Shown here: positions 1 through 7,977 of the stretch, piece by piece
Position numbering within the stretch: the first letter of the stretch is position 1
Layout: each line of letters opens with the position of its first letter
From: Bacillus sp. cl95
GTDB lineage: Bacteria; Bacillota; Bacilli; Bacillales; Cytobacillaceae
Assembly: GCF_900115925.1 (NCBI RefSeq)
Contig: NZ_FOYF01000001.1
Span: 558,001 to 622,000 of the forward strand
Direction of reading: 5' to 3'
DNA: 64,000 nt
Position numbers and translations under genes: made by a program
Notes under the pieces: model-generated
The model's database searches: none
Seen by the model: only the letters and a program-made list of their open reading frames with translations
Told to the model about the DNA's origin: nothing

Positions 1-697
1 ATGACTTTTTGATCACAACGGTGTCAGACTCTGTTCCTGTAACAAGCTTATTTTTATAGCTTTCAGCAGCGTGTAAACACTCTTTTGTCGCAATAAATCT
101 TGTCCCCATTTCAATTCCCTCTGCCCCAAGGCTAAGAGCAGCCATCAATCCCCTGCCATCTCCTATACCACCTGAAGCAATTACAGGTATGGATACCGAA
201 TCTACTACTGTAGGAATTAGGACCATAGTTCCTATATCATCTCTCCCTAGATGACCGCCTCCCTCTTGACCAACAACCATAACTGCATCCGCACCTAACT
301 CCTCTGCCTTTATGGCTTGTCTTCGCGCTGCTACCAAGACTAGTTTCTTGATTAGCGTGCCTTTTAAAGCATCAAGGATAGGTGCAGGATTCCCACCTGT
401 CATGGAAATAACAGGTACTTTTTCATCGATTGCAACTTGGAGAAAATCTTCATATGACCTTCCGTGTTGTCCAATTGCAAAATTGACTCCAAATGGATTG
501 TTTGTTAGGTTCTTCACCTTTTCTATCTCATCCTTTAATAGGTCCGGGGATTTTAATGACATTGCCGTAATCTGACCAAGTCCACCAGCATTAGAGACTG
601 CTGCAGCAAGGTCAGAATAAGCAAGATGAGCTAAGCCGCCCTGAACGATTGGATATTTTATGTTCAGTAGTTCTGTAACCCGTGTGTTCCAATTCAT
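1..697 (-). CDS. Nitronate monooxygenase / 2-nitropropane dioxygenase family protein (3' end outside window)
   Basis: This is an FMN-dependent TIM-barrel enzyme of the nitronate monooxygenase/FabK-like family, which typically oxidises nitronates. The reading frame is open from ATG at 697 to the window edge, giving about 232 residues without the C-terminus. The translation shows the family N-terminus (a YPIVQGG segment), a GGNPAP loop, the GQEGGGHLGR segment that carries the family's catalytic-type histidine, and the phosphate-binding IASGGIGDG segment. An AAGGAG SD lies upstream. It is divergent from speA. Family membership is firm; the exact substrate cannot be read from the sequence. Confidence 0.85.
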   Translation of the reverse strand, partial: MNWNTRVTELLNIKYPIVQGGLAHLAYSDLAAAVSNAGGLGQITAMSLKSPDLLKDEIEKVKNLTNNPFGVNFAIGQHGRSYEDFLQVAIDEKVPVISMTGGNPAPILDALKGTLIKKLVLVAARRQAIKAEELGADAVMVVGQEGGGHLGRDDIGTMVLIPTVVDSVSIPVIASGGIGDGRGLMAALSLGAEGIEMGTRFIATKECLHAAESYKNKLVTGTESDTVVIKKS

Positions 698-833
698 TTG
701 AATGTTTCACTCCTTCACTTTCCTTTATCTTCTTATTTCGATTCCATAGATTAATTTCCTTCTTCCCGTCAAAAACTAAGAAAATGTTCTTATTAAAATC
801 AAATGATTGTTGCTATGCAAACAGGGGTAATAG

Positions 834-842
834 TGCTATAAT
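834..842 (+). promoter_or_regulatory. Extended -10 promoter of speA
   Basis: TGCTATAAT is a perfect -10 hexamer with a TGn extension, about 70 bases before the speA start. No good -35 hexamer lies 17 bases upstream (TATGCA), which fits an extended -10 promoter. This is a prediction from sequence only. Confidence 0.5.
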
Positions 843-910
843 TCATTTGTTTTATGTTTTTAAAATACAAGCAAATGATTATTTATGACTTAAAGAGGTG
901 TGGAAAAAAA

Positions 911-2383
911 TTGTCTCAATATGAAACACCGTTATTTAGCGGTCTATTAGCACATGCAGAAAAAAATCCAGTACAATTTCATATCCCTGGCCATAAAAAA
1001 GGCAGCGGTATTGATCCAGAATTCAGAGAATTTATCGGCGATAACGCCCTTTCCATAGACTTAATTAACATTGGGCCTTTGGATGACCTACACAGTCCAA
1101 AGGGGATTATTAAACAGGCGCAAGATTTGGCCGCCGAAGCTTTCGGTGCAGATCATACATTTTTCTCCGTTCAAGGTACAAGTGGTGCGATTATGACAAT
1201 GGTTATGGCGGTATGCGGACCTGGAGATAAGATCATTGTTCCGAGAAATGTTCATAAATCGGTAATGTCAGCAATTGTTTTTTCTGGAGCCGTCCCGGTT
1301 TTCATTCATCCTGATATTGATGAAGATCTTGGAATTTCTCATGGCATAACAACAGATGCTGTATCTAAAGCTCTTGAGCAGCACCCAGATGCAAAAGGTG
1401 TTCTTGTCATTAATCCTACTTACTTTGGCATTTCGGCTGATTTGAAGAAAATCGTTGAAATTGCTCATTCCTACAATGTACCGGTTTTAGTTGATGAGGC
1501 TCACGGCGTTCACATCCATTTCCATGAGGATCTACCTCTTTCAGCTATGCAAGCTGGTGCAGATTTGGCGGCTACAAGCGTTCATAAACTTGGTGGATCA
1601 ATGACTCAAAGTTCCATTCTAAATATGAAAGAAGGCTTAGTTTCTGCCAATCGAGTTCAAACGATATTAAGTATGCTAACAACAACTTCAACTTCTTATC
1701 TACTCTTAGCTTCACTAGATGTAGCACGTAAGAGACTTGCCACAGAAGGTCGTGAATTAGTCGATAAAACGATTAAATTGGCTCAATCGATCCGTAGAAG
1801 GATCAACGAAATCGATCATATCTCTTGTGTTGGAGAAGAAATCTTAGGGACGAAGGCGACTTTTGACTTTGATCCTACAAAATTAATCATTTCTGTAAAA
1901 GAATTAGGATTAAACGGATTCTATGTAGAAAAATGGCTAAGGGAAAAGCATAACATCGAGGTGGAAATGTCAGACTTGTATAACATCCTCTGCATCATCA
2001 CACCTGGTGATACAGAAAGAGAAGGCGACCTTTTAGTAGCTGCTCTTATGGACCTAGCAGACGAAGTGGACCATCGTACTGAAAAAGTTGACCCCCCTCA
2101 GGTAATGTTACCTGATATCCCATTGCTCGCTCTGACGCCTAGAGATGCTTTCTACGCAGAAACGGAAGTCGTTCCATTTGAAGAATCCGAAGGAAGAATC
2201 ATCGCAGAGTTCATAATGGTTTATCCTCCGGGCATCCCTATCTTCATTCCTGGCGAAATCATTACGAAAGAAAATTTATCTTATATCAAGAAAAATTTAG
2301 AAGTAGGGCTTCCTGTCCAAGGTCCTGAAGATGATGAAATTAAAACACTAAGAGTAATCAAAGAATATAAAGCAATTCGCTAA
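911..2383 (+). CDS. speA: Arginine decarboxylase (Orn/Lys/Arg decarboxylase family)
   Basis: A PLP-dependent fold-type I decarboxylase. In B. subtilis the counterpart SpeA converts arginine to agmatine for polyamine synthesis. The TTG at 911 is chosen as start because it has an AGAGGTG SD about 10 bases upstream and gives 490 residues, the usual length; the in-frame ATG at 854 would add 19 unsupported residues. The large PLP domain carries D195-E-A-H198 for cofactor stacking and the Schiff-base lysine K226 in an S-V-H-K-L-G-G motif. The C-terminal domain ends with the family's GEIIT and GPED-type segments. The gene is monocistronic and converges on the SR1-like RNA, sharing its terminator hairpin. 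Lysine decarboxylase activity cannot be excluded from sequence alone, but the synteny supports SpeA. Confidence 0.92.
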   Translation: MSQYETPLFSGLLAHAEKNPVQFHIPGHKKGSGIDPEFREFIGDNALSIDLINIGPLDDLHSPKGIIKQAQDLAAEAFGADHTFFSVQGTSGAIMTMVMAVCGPGDKIIVPRNVHKSVMSAIVFSGAVPVFIHPDIDEDLGISHGITTDAVSKALEQHPDAKGVLVINPTYFGISADLKKIVEIAHSYNVPVLVDEAHGVHIHFHEDLPLSAMQAGADLAATSVHKLGGSMTQSSILNMKEGLVSANRVQTILSMLTTTSTSYLLLASLDVARKRLATEGRELVDKTIKLAQSIRRRINEIDHISCVGEEILGTKATFDFDPTKLIISVKELGLNGFYVEKWLREKHNIEVEMSDLYNILCIITPGDTEREGDLLVAALMDLADEVDHRTEKVDPPQVMLPDIPLLALTPRDAFYAETEVVPFEESEGRIIAEFIMVYPPGIPIFIPGEIITKENLSYIKKNLEVGLPVQGPEDDEIKTLRVIKEYKAIR

Positions 2384-2386
2384 AAA

Positions 2387-2417
2387 AAACAGGATTCCCT
2401 AAAGGGAGTCCTGTTTC
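2387..2417 (-). terminator. Terminator of the SR1-like RNA, shared with speA
   Basis: An inverted repeat (AACAGGATTCCCT with AGGGAGTCCTGTT, one wobble) is followed on the minus strand by eight T. On the plus strand the T tract is short, so the hairpin is built mainly for the minus-strand RNA and may also stop speA. Confidence 0.85.
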
Positions 2418-2437
2418 ATATTTGTATATTTACATAA

Positions 2438-2563
2438 TTAGTTAATCTCTTCTTCTGAATGTTCTTCGTGACAACATTGTCCTTTTGAATATAAAACCGT
2501 GACTTTCTCATCTTCAAAATGATCAATAGTAGAGTTACAAGCTTGGCATACAATTGTACCCAT
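2438..2563 (-). CDS. sr1P: SR1P, GapA-binding peptide
   Basis: A 41-residue peptide starting MGTIVCQACNSTIDHFEDEK, recognisable as the SR1P family encoded inside the SR1 RNA. In B. subtilis SR1P binds glyceraldehyde-3-phosphate dehydrogenase GapA and favours its association with RNase J1. Visible features are a C-x-x-C pair (C6, C9), an acidic middle, a second Cys pair (C30-C31) followed by histidine, and an acidic tail. The Cys/His pattern could bind metal, which is inference. An AAGGGG SD sits at normal spacing. rnjA is in the same window, about 12 kb away. Similarity and synteny make the call strong. Confidence 0.88.
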   Translation of the reverse strand: MGTIVCQACNSTIDHFEDEKVTVLYSKGQCCHEEHSEEEIN

Positions 2564-2602
2564 CTTTTCAATCCCCTTTTCAATTAGTAATGATCAAAAA
2601 TT

Positions 2603-2616
2603 TGAAAGCGCTTTAA
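2603..2616 (-). promoter_or_regulatory. cre-like site (CcpA) in the SR1 promoter region
   Basis: TTAAAGCGCTTTCA on the minus strand differs from the consensus TGWAANCGNTNWCA at one position. It lies about +7 to +20 from the predicted TSS, where binding would block transcription. SR1 is known to be repressed under glycolytic conditions in B. subtilis, chiefly by CcpN with a smaller CcpA effect. Binding here is inferred. Confidence 0.6.
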
Positions 2617-2629
2617 TCTCTATAAATAT

Positions 2630-2658
2630 ATAATAATATAACACATTTGTTTTTTCAA
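2630..2658 (-). promoter_or_regulatory. SigA promoter of the SR1-like RNA
   Basis: On the minus strand TTGAAA (2653-2658) and TATTAT (2630-2635) are separated by exactly 17 bases. The predicted start is near 2623, leaving about 60 nt of leader before the SR1P start codon. Confidence 0.7.
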
Positions 2659-2731
2659 GCCCAAATTGTATATACTAATTAAATTTTACCCTCAATATGT
2701 ATAACCTATTATGAATGTTATTATAAAAAAA

Positions 2732-2797
2732 ATGCCAAGCACAAGTCCTTCTTGCTATCATTTAGACATAGATAAGCAAGGAGGAGTGCAAGGCATT
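2732..2797 (-). terminator. Long hairpin terminator of the DUF3055-like gene
   Basis: A long imperfect stem (arms AATGCC..GCAC.. and ..GTGC..GGCATT, with further pairing TCCTTCTTGCT/AGCAAGGAGGA inside) is followed on the minus strand by a run of T. It lies directly downstream of the minus-strand gene that ends at 2810. Confidence 0.75.
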
Positions 2798-2809
2798 TAA
2801 GTTTCCATC

Positions 2810-3109
2810 TTAGTCATATTGTGTCTCAAATGGCATATTAGGCAATATTTCCATAAAAAATTCAACAAGATCTGCAGCTTGTTCCTTCGTTTGTATACGA
2901 AAGACACTCTGTAGATGATCAATATCTTCAATGTCTTTATTATCAAGGAGTGTGGAACGGCCGGTCTGCATACATACGACGAGTGGTTTACCAAAAAACA
3001 TATTTGTATAAACAATCCCAAAATCATATCGAGTATGTTCTGTAGTAAATCCAATAAAACGGACTTTTACATTTTCATGTTCGTCATATAATTTTTCAAA
3101 TAGATCCAT
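2810..3109 (-). CDS. DUF3055-like conserved protein
   Basis: A 99-residue soluble protein of unknown function. The start at ATG 3109 (MDLFEKLYDEHENV) has a near-perfect GGAGGAG SD; a longer frame to 3205 has no SD and odd composition. The middle (RYDFGIVYTNMFFGK, then PLVVCMQTGR) and the acidic LLDNKDIEDIDHL stretch look like the small Bacillus family DUF3055, recalled rather than searched. It has no signal peptide, membrane segment or catalytic motif. It is monocistronic with its own terminator and lies next to sr1P. Confidence 0.75.
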   Translation of the reverse strand: MDLFEKLYDEHENVKVRFIGFTTEHTRYDFGIVYTNMFFGKPLVVCMQTGRSTLLDNKDIEDIDHLQSVFRIQTKEQAADLVEFFMEILPNMPFETQYD

Positions 3110-3268
3110 AGTTCTCCTCCTTTGAATTGTTTGAATATTATTATAATTCACTCGAGTATTACAGTGCAAGAAAAGTGAGTATTTCATTTTGATTACGGTT
3201 GTCATTATATTTTATTCAATGCTAGAATAAATAAGAACAGAAACTGGGTGTAATAGGGGGAAACGTCG

Positions 3269-3703
3269 GTGGCAGAAAACGCATACATAAAATTAGTGCC
3301 TTCATCTGGCAAACAAGATATCTCAGTGGAAGAACTCAAAGAGCTATTTCACTATTATAAAGACATAACAGCTAAAACTGGGGAACAGTTGGATTGGAAA
3401 TTTGATAACGCTGCATTCCCATATGAAATAAAAGAAACTGAAGAAGGTAAAGGAAATTGGTTTTATCTTCATTCCAACCATGACCGATATTTCGCTATCC
3501 TCATTGGTGTAGACAAAGAAATGATTATCGATGAGAGTGGTGAATCCCTGGAACAGTCATATGTACAAATTACACTGCCTGAGCAATCCACTTTTGGGGA
3601 CAAAGGAAAGGCAAATGAATTTTGTAAATATCTCGCAAAAAAATTACAAGGCGAATTACATTTATTTAATGGAAGAATCATGTATTTCTATCCTAGAAAA
3701 TAA
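3269..3703 (+). CDS. DUF1885-like conserved protein
   Basis: A 144-residue cytoplasmic protein starting with GTG at 3269, eight bases after an AGGGGG SD. It reads MAENAYIKLVPSSGKQ, then an ELFHYYKDITAKTGEQL helix, FPYEIKE, and a C-terminal half ending in NGRIMYFYPRK. This resembles the small Bacillus DUF1885 family, for which a structure exists but no function is known. The assignment is from memory of the family and should be confirmed by a domain search. It is probably co-oriented with, but not dependent on, the membrane protein that follows 59 bases downstream. Confidence 0.75.
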   Translation: MAENAYIKLVPSSGKQDISVEELKELFHYYKDITAKTGEQLDWKFDNAAFPYEIKETEEGKGNWFYLHSNHDRYFAILIGVDKEMIIDESGESLEQSYVQITLPEQSTFGDKGKANEFCKYLAKKLQGELHLFNGRIMYFYPRK

Positions 3704-3762
3704 TATCTATCCTGGAACAGCACGAGAAGCTGTTCTTTCATTTTGTTGTCGGAGGTCCATTC

Positions 3763-4098
3763 ATGATAAAAAAACGCTTTTTCTATACTCTTATAATTAG
3801 TCTGGTAATCACACTCCTCTCACCATATTACTTTTCGAGTTACTTTGAGAAAAAACCAGACACTCTTGAACAAAACGTCAATTTCGGAGGTCCTTTTCCC
3901 TTTTTAAATCAAAAAGTGGATTTACCCTCTAACGAACAATCATACCCATTAGAAATAAACTTTTCTTCTCCAATCAAAAAAGATACTGATGTGAAGCCAT
4001 TTATGTTTTTGTTATCTTTGTCTACTTTCTTTGCGCTTTTCTTTTCATTTTATACTATTATCATCCGATTCTTTACAAAAGACGACCGTCCTAAATAG
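3763..4098 (+). CDS. Small membrane protein, function unknown
   Basis: A 111-residue protein not recognised as any family. It has an N-terminal membrane segment or uncleaved signal (residues about 6-27) and a second one near residues 80-104. Between them lies a loop of about 50 residues containing repeated PF/FPFLN motifs and lysines that is probably extracytoplasmic. A GGAGG SD precedes ATG 3763. A strong terminator follows immediately. The basic tail (RFFTKDDRPK) suggests a cytoplasmic C-terminus. Confidence 0.65.
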   Translation: MIKKRFFYTLIISLVITLLSPYYFSSYFEKKPDTLEQNVNFGGPFPFLNQKVDLPSNEQSYPLEINFSSPIKKDTDVKPFMFLLSLSTFFALFFSFYTIIIRFFTKDDRPK

Positions 4099-4115
4099 GA
4101 TGGCCGTCTTTTTTG
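4077..4115 (+). terminator. Intrinsic terminator after the membrane protein gene
   Basis: AAGACGaCCGTCCT and AGGATGGcCGTCTT form a stem with an AAAT loop, followed by six T. The convergent gene ends three bases further on. Confidence 0.85.
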
Positions 4116-4117
4116 TT

Positions 4118-4360
4118 TTAGTTTGTAAACATATACATAGAGATATGAAAACTTCCATAAACGATCAGGCTAAATAGGGTCACAAACATGGTCGTTCGAA
4201 CAGATTTCGTTATGGTATGCCCAATGAAACACGCAATATACGTAAAAACCAGAAACATCATTACGTTGTAAATAGGATGATCATGCTTCGAAAGCCATTC
4301 GATCAATGTATAGGCACTCCATATGATTAGCTGAAGAAGTACAACCATATAAATTTTCAA
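4118..4360 (-). CDS. Small integral membrane protein, function unknown
   Basis: An 80-residue, mostly hydrophobic protein with three predicted membrane segments (about 2-20, 30-48 and 56-76). Short polar links carry a KHDHP motif and a basic KSVR turn. I recognise no family. It starts at ATG 4360; an SD-like GGTGATGG lies shortly upstream. It stands alone between convergent and divergent neighbours. Confidence 0.6.
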   Translation of the reverse strand: MKIYMVVLLQLIIWSAYTLIEWLSKHDHPIYNVMMFLVFTYIACFIGHTITKSVRTTMFVTLFSLIVYGSFHISMYMFTN

Positions 4361-4575
4361 TCTCCATCACCGTCCAATAGTAAACTTCCTTTTCCAATAG
4401 AAAAAACTGCTTATTTATCTATATGTACATGGTGTAAGAGATATTTTTCATTTGTATATCATTTATATGACAAGCCAATTTTTTGGAATTTAACATGATA
4501 AGATATGTAAGACTTAAATACGTTGGTGTTTCTTATGCTTAATAGAATCTAAAATCAAAAAAGCGAGGCAACACG

Positions 4576-4977
4576 ATGAAAGTATTGACTTCTTTTTTTA
4601 TTCTCTCTGTAGTCTTTCTTAACTCCTCATGCACACATCAAGTACAAAGAAATAATATTTTAGACGATAATGACTCCCAACTACTTCTTTTCTTTTCTGA
4701 TGAATCACACTATGAAAAGGAAAATGAATATTATGATGCAATTATAGAGCTGAAGAACCAATATCCAGAAGAAATGTCGAGGTTAAAAGTGATTACTAGT
4801 GACCAAGAAGAGGATTATTATGAAGCTTTTGGTATCGACCATTCTCCCGCCCTAATCATCATTGAGCAAAACAAAGTAGTGGTACATATAAAGGGCCAAA
4901 GTTCAAAAGATCAAATCGTTCAGTCTGTTTCAAATATTTTAGTTCAAGGTGATGAATACGCGGAAAATCTCGAATGA
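4576..4977 (+). CDS. Small lipoprotein with thioredoxin-like architecture, possibly the Slp counterpart
   Basis: A 133-residue secreted lipoprotein. The signal peptide ends in a lipobox L-N-S-S-C, with Cys19 as the lipidated residue. The mature part alternates strands and helices (LLLFFSDES, YYDAIIELKNQYPEE, RLKVITSDQ, YYEAFGIDHSPALIII, KVVVHIKG), which looks like a thioredoxin fold with a cis-Pro-like SPA but no CxxC pair. In B. subtilis a small lipoprotein gene, slp, lies between pdhD and speA, and this gene is in the matching place. That identity rests on position, and function is unknown. Codons 2-20 are AT-rich, as is usual for a signal peptide. Confidence 0.7.
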   Translation: MKVLTSFFILSVVFLNSSCTHQVQRNNILDDNDSQLLLFFSDESHYEKENEYYDAIIELKNQYPEEMSRLKVITSDQEEDYYEAFGIDHSPALIIIEQNKVVVHIKGQSSKDQIVQSVSNILVQGDEYAENLE

Positions 4978-5000
4978 AATCCTGAATAATCCATACAAAT

Positions 5001-5034
5001 AAAAAACCTTTTCCATTTACGGAAAAGGTTTTTT
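5001..5034. terminator. Bidirectional terminator between the lipoprotein gene and pdhD
   Basis: AAAAAACCTTTTCC and GGAAAAGGTTTTTT form a perfect 14-bp stem with a six-base loop. It has T runs in both directions, so it can end both the plus-strand lipoprotein gene and the pdh operon. Confidence 0.9.
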
Positions 5035-5040
5035 GTGAGC

Positions 5041-6450
5041 TTATTTTATAATGTGAATTGGACTACCAATTGCAACTTCCGCTGCTTCCATTGTGATTTC
5101 GCCTAATGTAGGATGTGCATGGATTGTCATAGCTAAGTCTTCAGCAGTCATACCTGCTTCAATAGCAAGACCTAATTCTGCAATCATATCAGAAGCGCTT
5201 GCACCTGCAATTTGTCCTCCGATTACAAGTCCATCTTCTTTACGAGTTACTAATTTTAGGAACCCATCAGTGTTATTTAATGCTAAAGCACGACCGTTTG
5301 CAGCAAATGGGAACTTAGCAGTTGTAACTTCGATTCCTTCTTCTTTAGCTTGTTGCTCAGTGTAACCTACTGAAGCAAGTTCTGGATCAGAGAATACTAC
5401 TGCAGGAATAGCTAAGTAATCAATTTCTGCTGGGTGACCTGAAATAGCTTCAGCAGCGATTTTACCTTCATAAGAAGCTTTGTGAGCCAATGGCGGTCCT
5501 TCGACAATATCACCGATAGCGTAGATGTTACTTACACTTGTACGGCATTGTTTGTCGATCTCAATAACACCACGATCAGACATTTTCACACCAACTTGCT
5601 CTAACCCAAGCTCATCAGTATTTGGTTTACGTCCAACCATTACGAATACGTAATCAGCTTCGACACTTTTAGCTTCGCCTTTTACTTCATAATTTACAAC
5701 AACGCTATTTTCATTTTCCTCAACACCTTTAGCAAGTGCCTTAGTGATGATTTCAGCGCCTTTTTTCTTTAGATTACGACTAACAAGAGAAGACATTTGT
5801 TTTTCAAAACCGTTAAGGATTTCGTCCCCGCCTTCAAGAATTGTAACCTTTGTACCAAAGCTTGCGTATGCTCCACCAAGTTCGGTTCCAATATAACCGC
5901 CACCAATAACAACGATGCTTTGTGGAACTTCTTGAAGTGCTAACGCACCTGTTGAATCTAGAACTCGCTTTGTGTACTTGAATGCTGGTAATTCAATCGG
6001 ACGAGAGCCTGTAGCGATAATCGCATTCTTAAAAGTATAAGTTTGAGCAGAGTTTTCGTCCATTACTCTTAATGTGTTAGCATCTACAAAATAAGCTTCT
6101 CCGCGAACGATATCTACCTTATTTCCTTTTAGTAGACCTTCAACACCGCCAGTCAACTTGTTAACTACGCTCATTTTCCATTCTTGGACCTTTGAGAAGT
6201 CAACTTTTACATTGTCAGCTGTGATACCCATAGCTTCTGAATGCTTAGCAGTCTCAAAGCGGTGTCCAGCAGCAATAAGTGCTTTAGACGGGATACAACC
6301 TACATTTAGGCAAACTCCACCAAGAGTTCCTTTTTCAACAATCGTTACCTTTTGACCTAACTGTGAAGCTCTAATCGCTGCAACATATCCGCCAGGTCCG
6401 GCACCAATGACTATAGTATCTGTTTCAATTGGGAAATCTCCAACTACCAT
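5041..6450 (-). CDS. pdhD: Dihydrolipoyl dehydrogenase, E3 of pyruvate dehydrogenase
   Basis: The FAD flavoenzyme that reoxidises dihydrolipoyl groups of the pyruvate (and other 2-oxo acid) dehydrogenase complexes with NAD+. It has 469 residues. The FAD-binding G-A-G-P-G-G lies at 16-21 and the redox disulfide C47-LNVG-C52 follows. A second Rossmann motif (GGGYIG) binds NAD, and the C-terminal interface has the H-A-H-P-T-L-G-E motif with the catalytic His-Glu dyad. It is the last gene of pdhABCD, three bases after pdhC. Confidence 0.97.
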   Translation of the reverse strand: MVVGDFPIETDTIVIGAGPGGYVAAIRASQLGQKVTIVEKGTLGGVCLNVGCIPSKALIAAGHRFETAKHSEAMGITADNVKVDFSKVQEWKMSVVNKLTGGVEGLLKGNKVDIVRGEAYFVDANTLRVMDENSAQTYTFKNAIIATGSRPIELPAFKYTKRVLDSTGALALQEVPQSIVVIGGGYIGTELGGAYASFGTKVTILEGGDEILNGFEKQMSSLVSRNLKKKGAEIITKALAKGVEENENSVVVNYEVKGEAKSVEADYVFVMVGRKPNTDELGLEQVGVKMSDRGVIEIDKQCRTSVSNIYAIGDIVEGPPLAHKASYEGKIAAEAISGHPAEIDYLAIPAVVFSDPELASVGYTEQQAKEEGIEVTTAKFPFAANGRALALNNTDGFLKLVTRKEDGLVIGGQIAGASASDMIAELGLAIEAGMTAEDLAMTIHAHPTLGEITMEAAEVAIGSPIHIIK

Positions 6451-6453
6451 TTA

Positions 6454-7821
6454 TTACGCCTCCATTAACAATAGTTCTGGATCGTTCAACAAGCGTTTGA
6501 TGTGATTAAGTGCATTTTGCGCAGTAGCTCCATCAATCATACGGTGATCAAAGCTTAATGATAATGCAAGTACAGGTGCTGCAACAATTTCACCATCTCT
6601 TACAATTGGCTTTTCAGCAATACGGCCAATACCAAGTATAGCTACTTCAGGGTGGTTAATAACTGGTGTAAACCATTGTCCACCTGCAGAACCGATGTTA
6701 GAAATCGTGCAAGAAGCACCTTTCATTTCATCTGGAGCTAATTTTCCGTCACGAGCCTTGACGGCAAGCTCATTGATTTCATTTGAAATACTAAATACAG
6801 ATTTGCGGTCAGCATCCTTTACAACTGGAACTAAAAGACCTTTCTCTGTATCAGCAGCAATACCAATATTATAGTAATGCTTATGAACGATTTCTCCAGC
6901 AGCATCGTCAAGCGATGTATTTAAAGCCGGATATTCGCGAAGTGCACTTGTTAATGCTTTTACCACATAAGGAAGGAATGTAAGCTTGATTCCTTTCTTA
7001 GCAGCAACTTCTTTGAAGTTCTTACGATGTGCAACTAGTTTAGTTACATCGATTTCATCCATCAAAGTTACATGTGGTGCTGTATGCTTAGAGTTAACCA
7101 TAGCTTTCGCGATTGCTTTGCGGATACCGCTCATTTTTTCGCGAGTTTCTGGATATTGTCCTTGTGGAACTGCCGCTGCTGTAGGTGCTGCTTTTGTTTC
7201 AGCTGCTTTAGGAGCTCCTACAGTTTCAGTTGCTGCTGTCGTAGATGTTGCAGGTGCCGTTGCCCCACCAGTTAAGAATGCATCGATATCAGTTTTCACA
7301 ACACGGCCATTTGTACCTGAACCTGCTACTTGACGAATATCAATGCCTTTTTCACGAGCATATTTACGTACAGACGGCATGGCAATTACACGACGATTAG
7401 GGTCTACTTCTACTTGAGGTTGAGCCCCAGCGCCTGTTGAAGTTGCAGGTGTTTCAGAAGCAACAGCCTCTTTCTTGATGTCTTGTCCAGCTTCAAGAGT
7501 AGATTGAACTTGTGCTTCAGTCTTCTCCTCTTGTTTTGGAGCTTCATCCTCATGATCACCTTTGAATTTAAGATTCTCATATCCAGGAGCATCAAATGAA
7601 ATTAAAGTTTGACCAACTGTTGCAATAGTACCTTCTTCGATTAATACATCTAGAACCGTTCCAGCTACTGGAGAAGGGATTTCTACAACTGCTTTATCGT
7701 TTTGAACTTCACACAATACATCATCTTCTTGGACTTTATCGCCTGCTTTTACAAACCACTTGACGATTTCGCCTTCGTGAATACCTTCACCGATGTCAGG
7801 CATTTTAAATTGAAATGACAA
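6454..7821 (-). CDS. pdhC: Dihydrolipoyllysine-residue acetyltransferase, E2 of pyruvate dehydrogenase
   Basis: Core acyltransferase of the pyruvate dehydrogenase complex, moving acetyl from lipoamide to CoA. Its 455 residues comprise a single N-terminal lipoyl domain (lipoyl K43 in QNDKAVVE), an Ala/Thr/Pro-rich flexible linker, a peripheral-subunit-binding domain near 140-180 ([15 protein letters not shown]), a second Ala/Thr/Pro linker, and the catalytic domain with the D-H-R-M-I-D-G motif near the C-terminus. It has an AGGAGG-type SD. A terminator-like hairpin and a dispersed repeat separate it from pdhB, so its expression may be tuned apart from E1. Confidence 0.97.
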   Translation of the reverse strand: MSFQFKMPDIGEGIHEGEIVKWFVKAGDKVQEDDVLCEVQNDKAVVEIPSPVAGTVLDVLIEEGTIATVGQTLISFDAPGYENLKFKGDHEDEAPKQEEKTEAQVQSTLEAGQDIKKEAVASETPATSTGAGAQPQVEVDPNRRVIAMPSVRKYAREKGIDIRQVAGSGTNGRVVKTDIDAFLTGGATAPATSTTAATETVGAPKAAETKAAPTAAAVPQGQYPETREKMSGIRKAIAKAMVNSKHTAPHVTLMDEIDVTKLVAHRKNFKEVAAKKGIKLTFLPYVVKALTSALREYPALNTSLDDAAGEIVHKHYYNIGIAADTEKGLLVPVVKDADRKSVFSISNEINELAVKARDGKLAPDEMKGASCTISNIGSAGGQWFTPVINHPEVAILGIGRIAEKPIVRDGEIVAAPVLALSLSFDHRMIDGATAQNALNHIKRLLNDPELLLMEA

Positions 7822-7854
7822 TTCGATTCATCCTCCTATTGTACAATCTCGTAT

Positions 7855-7883
7855 AAAAAACTCGGGAAGATCTAAATCTTCCC
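7855..7883 (-). terminator. Internal hairpin/attenuator between pdhB and pdhC
   Basis: GGGAAGAT and ATCTTCCC form a perfect 8-bp stem with a 4-base loop, followed on the transcribed strand by GAG and six T. It lies 34 bases before pdhC. It may be a partial terminator or an mRNA-processing/stability element inside the operon. Confidence 0.7.
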
Positions 7884-7898
7884 CATCATATTCTTAAG

Positions 7899-7972
7899 GC
7901 TCTGTTAAACTTGCCTGTTGATTTCGTCCCAGTCAACAAAGTGTCAATTCAACAATGAGCAATAATAGAGCT
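7899..7972. repeat. Dispersed intergenic repeat, family B copy 1
   Basis: This starts GGCTCTGTTAAAC and contains TGTTGATTTC and CCAGTCAACAAAGTGTCAA, ending with AGAGCT. It matches the element at 54775-54846 over most of its length. TGTTGA and TCAACA can pair as an inner hairpin. It sits inside the pdhB-pdhC gap. Confidence 0.65.
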
Positions 7973-7977
7973 ATTAA

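Larger units (their letters stand above)
2384..2623 (-). ncRNA. SR1-like dual-function regulatory RNA
   Basis: A transcript of about 235 nt is inferred. It would run from a promoter with TSS near 2623 to a strong minus-strand intrinsic terminator at 2387-2417, with the SR1P reading frame inside. In B. subtilis the SR1 RNA lies between pdhD and speA, encodes SR1P, and base-pairs with ahrC mRNA. Position, size and encoded peptide agree here. The boundaries are predicted, and pairing with ahrC cannot be tested because ahrC is not in the window. Confidence 0.7.

Noticed and set aside
854-910. N-terminal extension of SpeA from ATG 854
   Set aside because: The extension has no SD and overlaps the predicted promoter leader; TTG 911 has a good SD and gives the family length.
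2797-3054. 85-codon minus-strand frame overlapping the DUF3055-like gene
   Set aside because: The overlapping frame 2810-3109 has a near-perfect SD and a conserved-looking product; this frame has neither.
3531-3800. 89-codon plus-strand frame spanning the DUF1885-like gene and the next start
   Set aside because: It is out of frame with both supported genes and lacks an SD.
7072-7275. Cys-rich 67-codon frame opposite pdhC
   Set aside because: The Cys codons arise from the complement of the Ala/Thr-rich linker of E2; it is not a cysteine-rich peptide.
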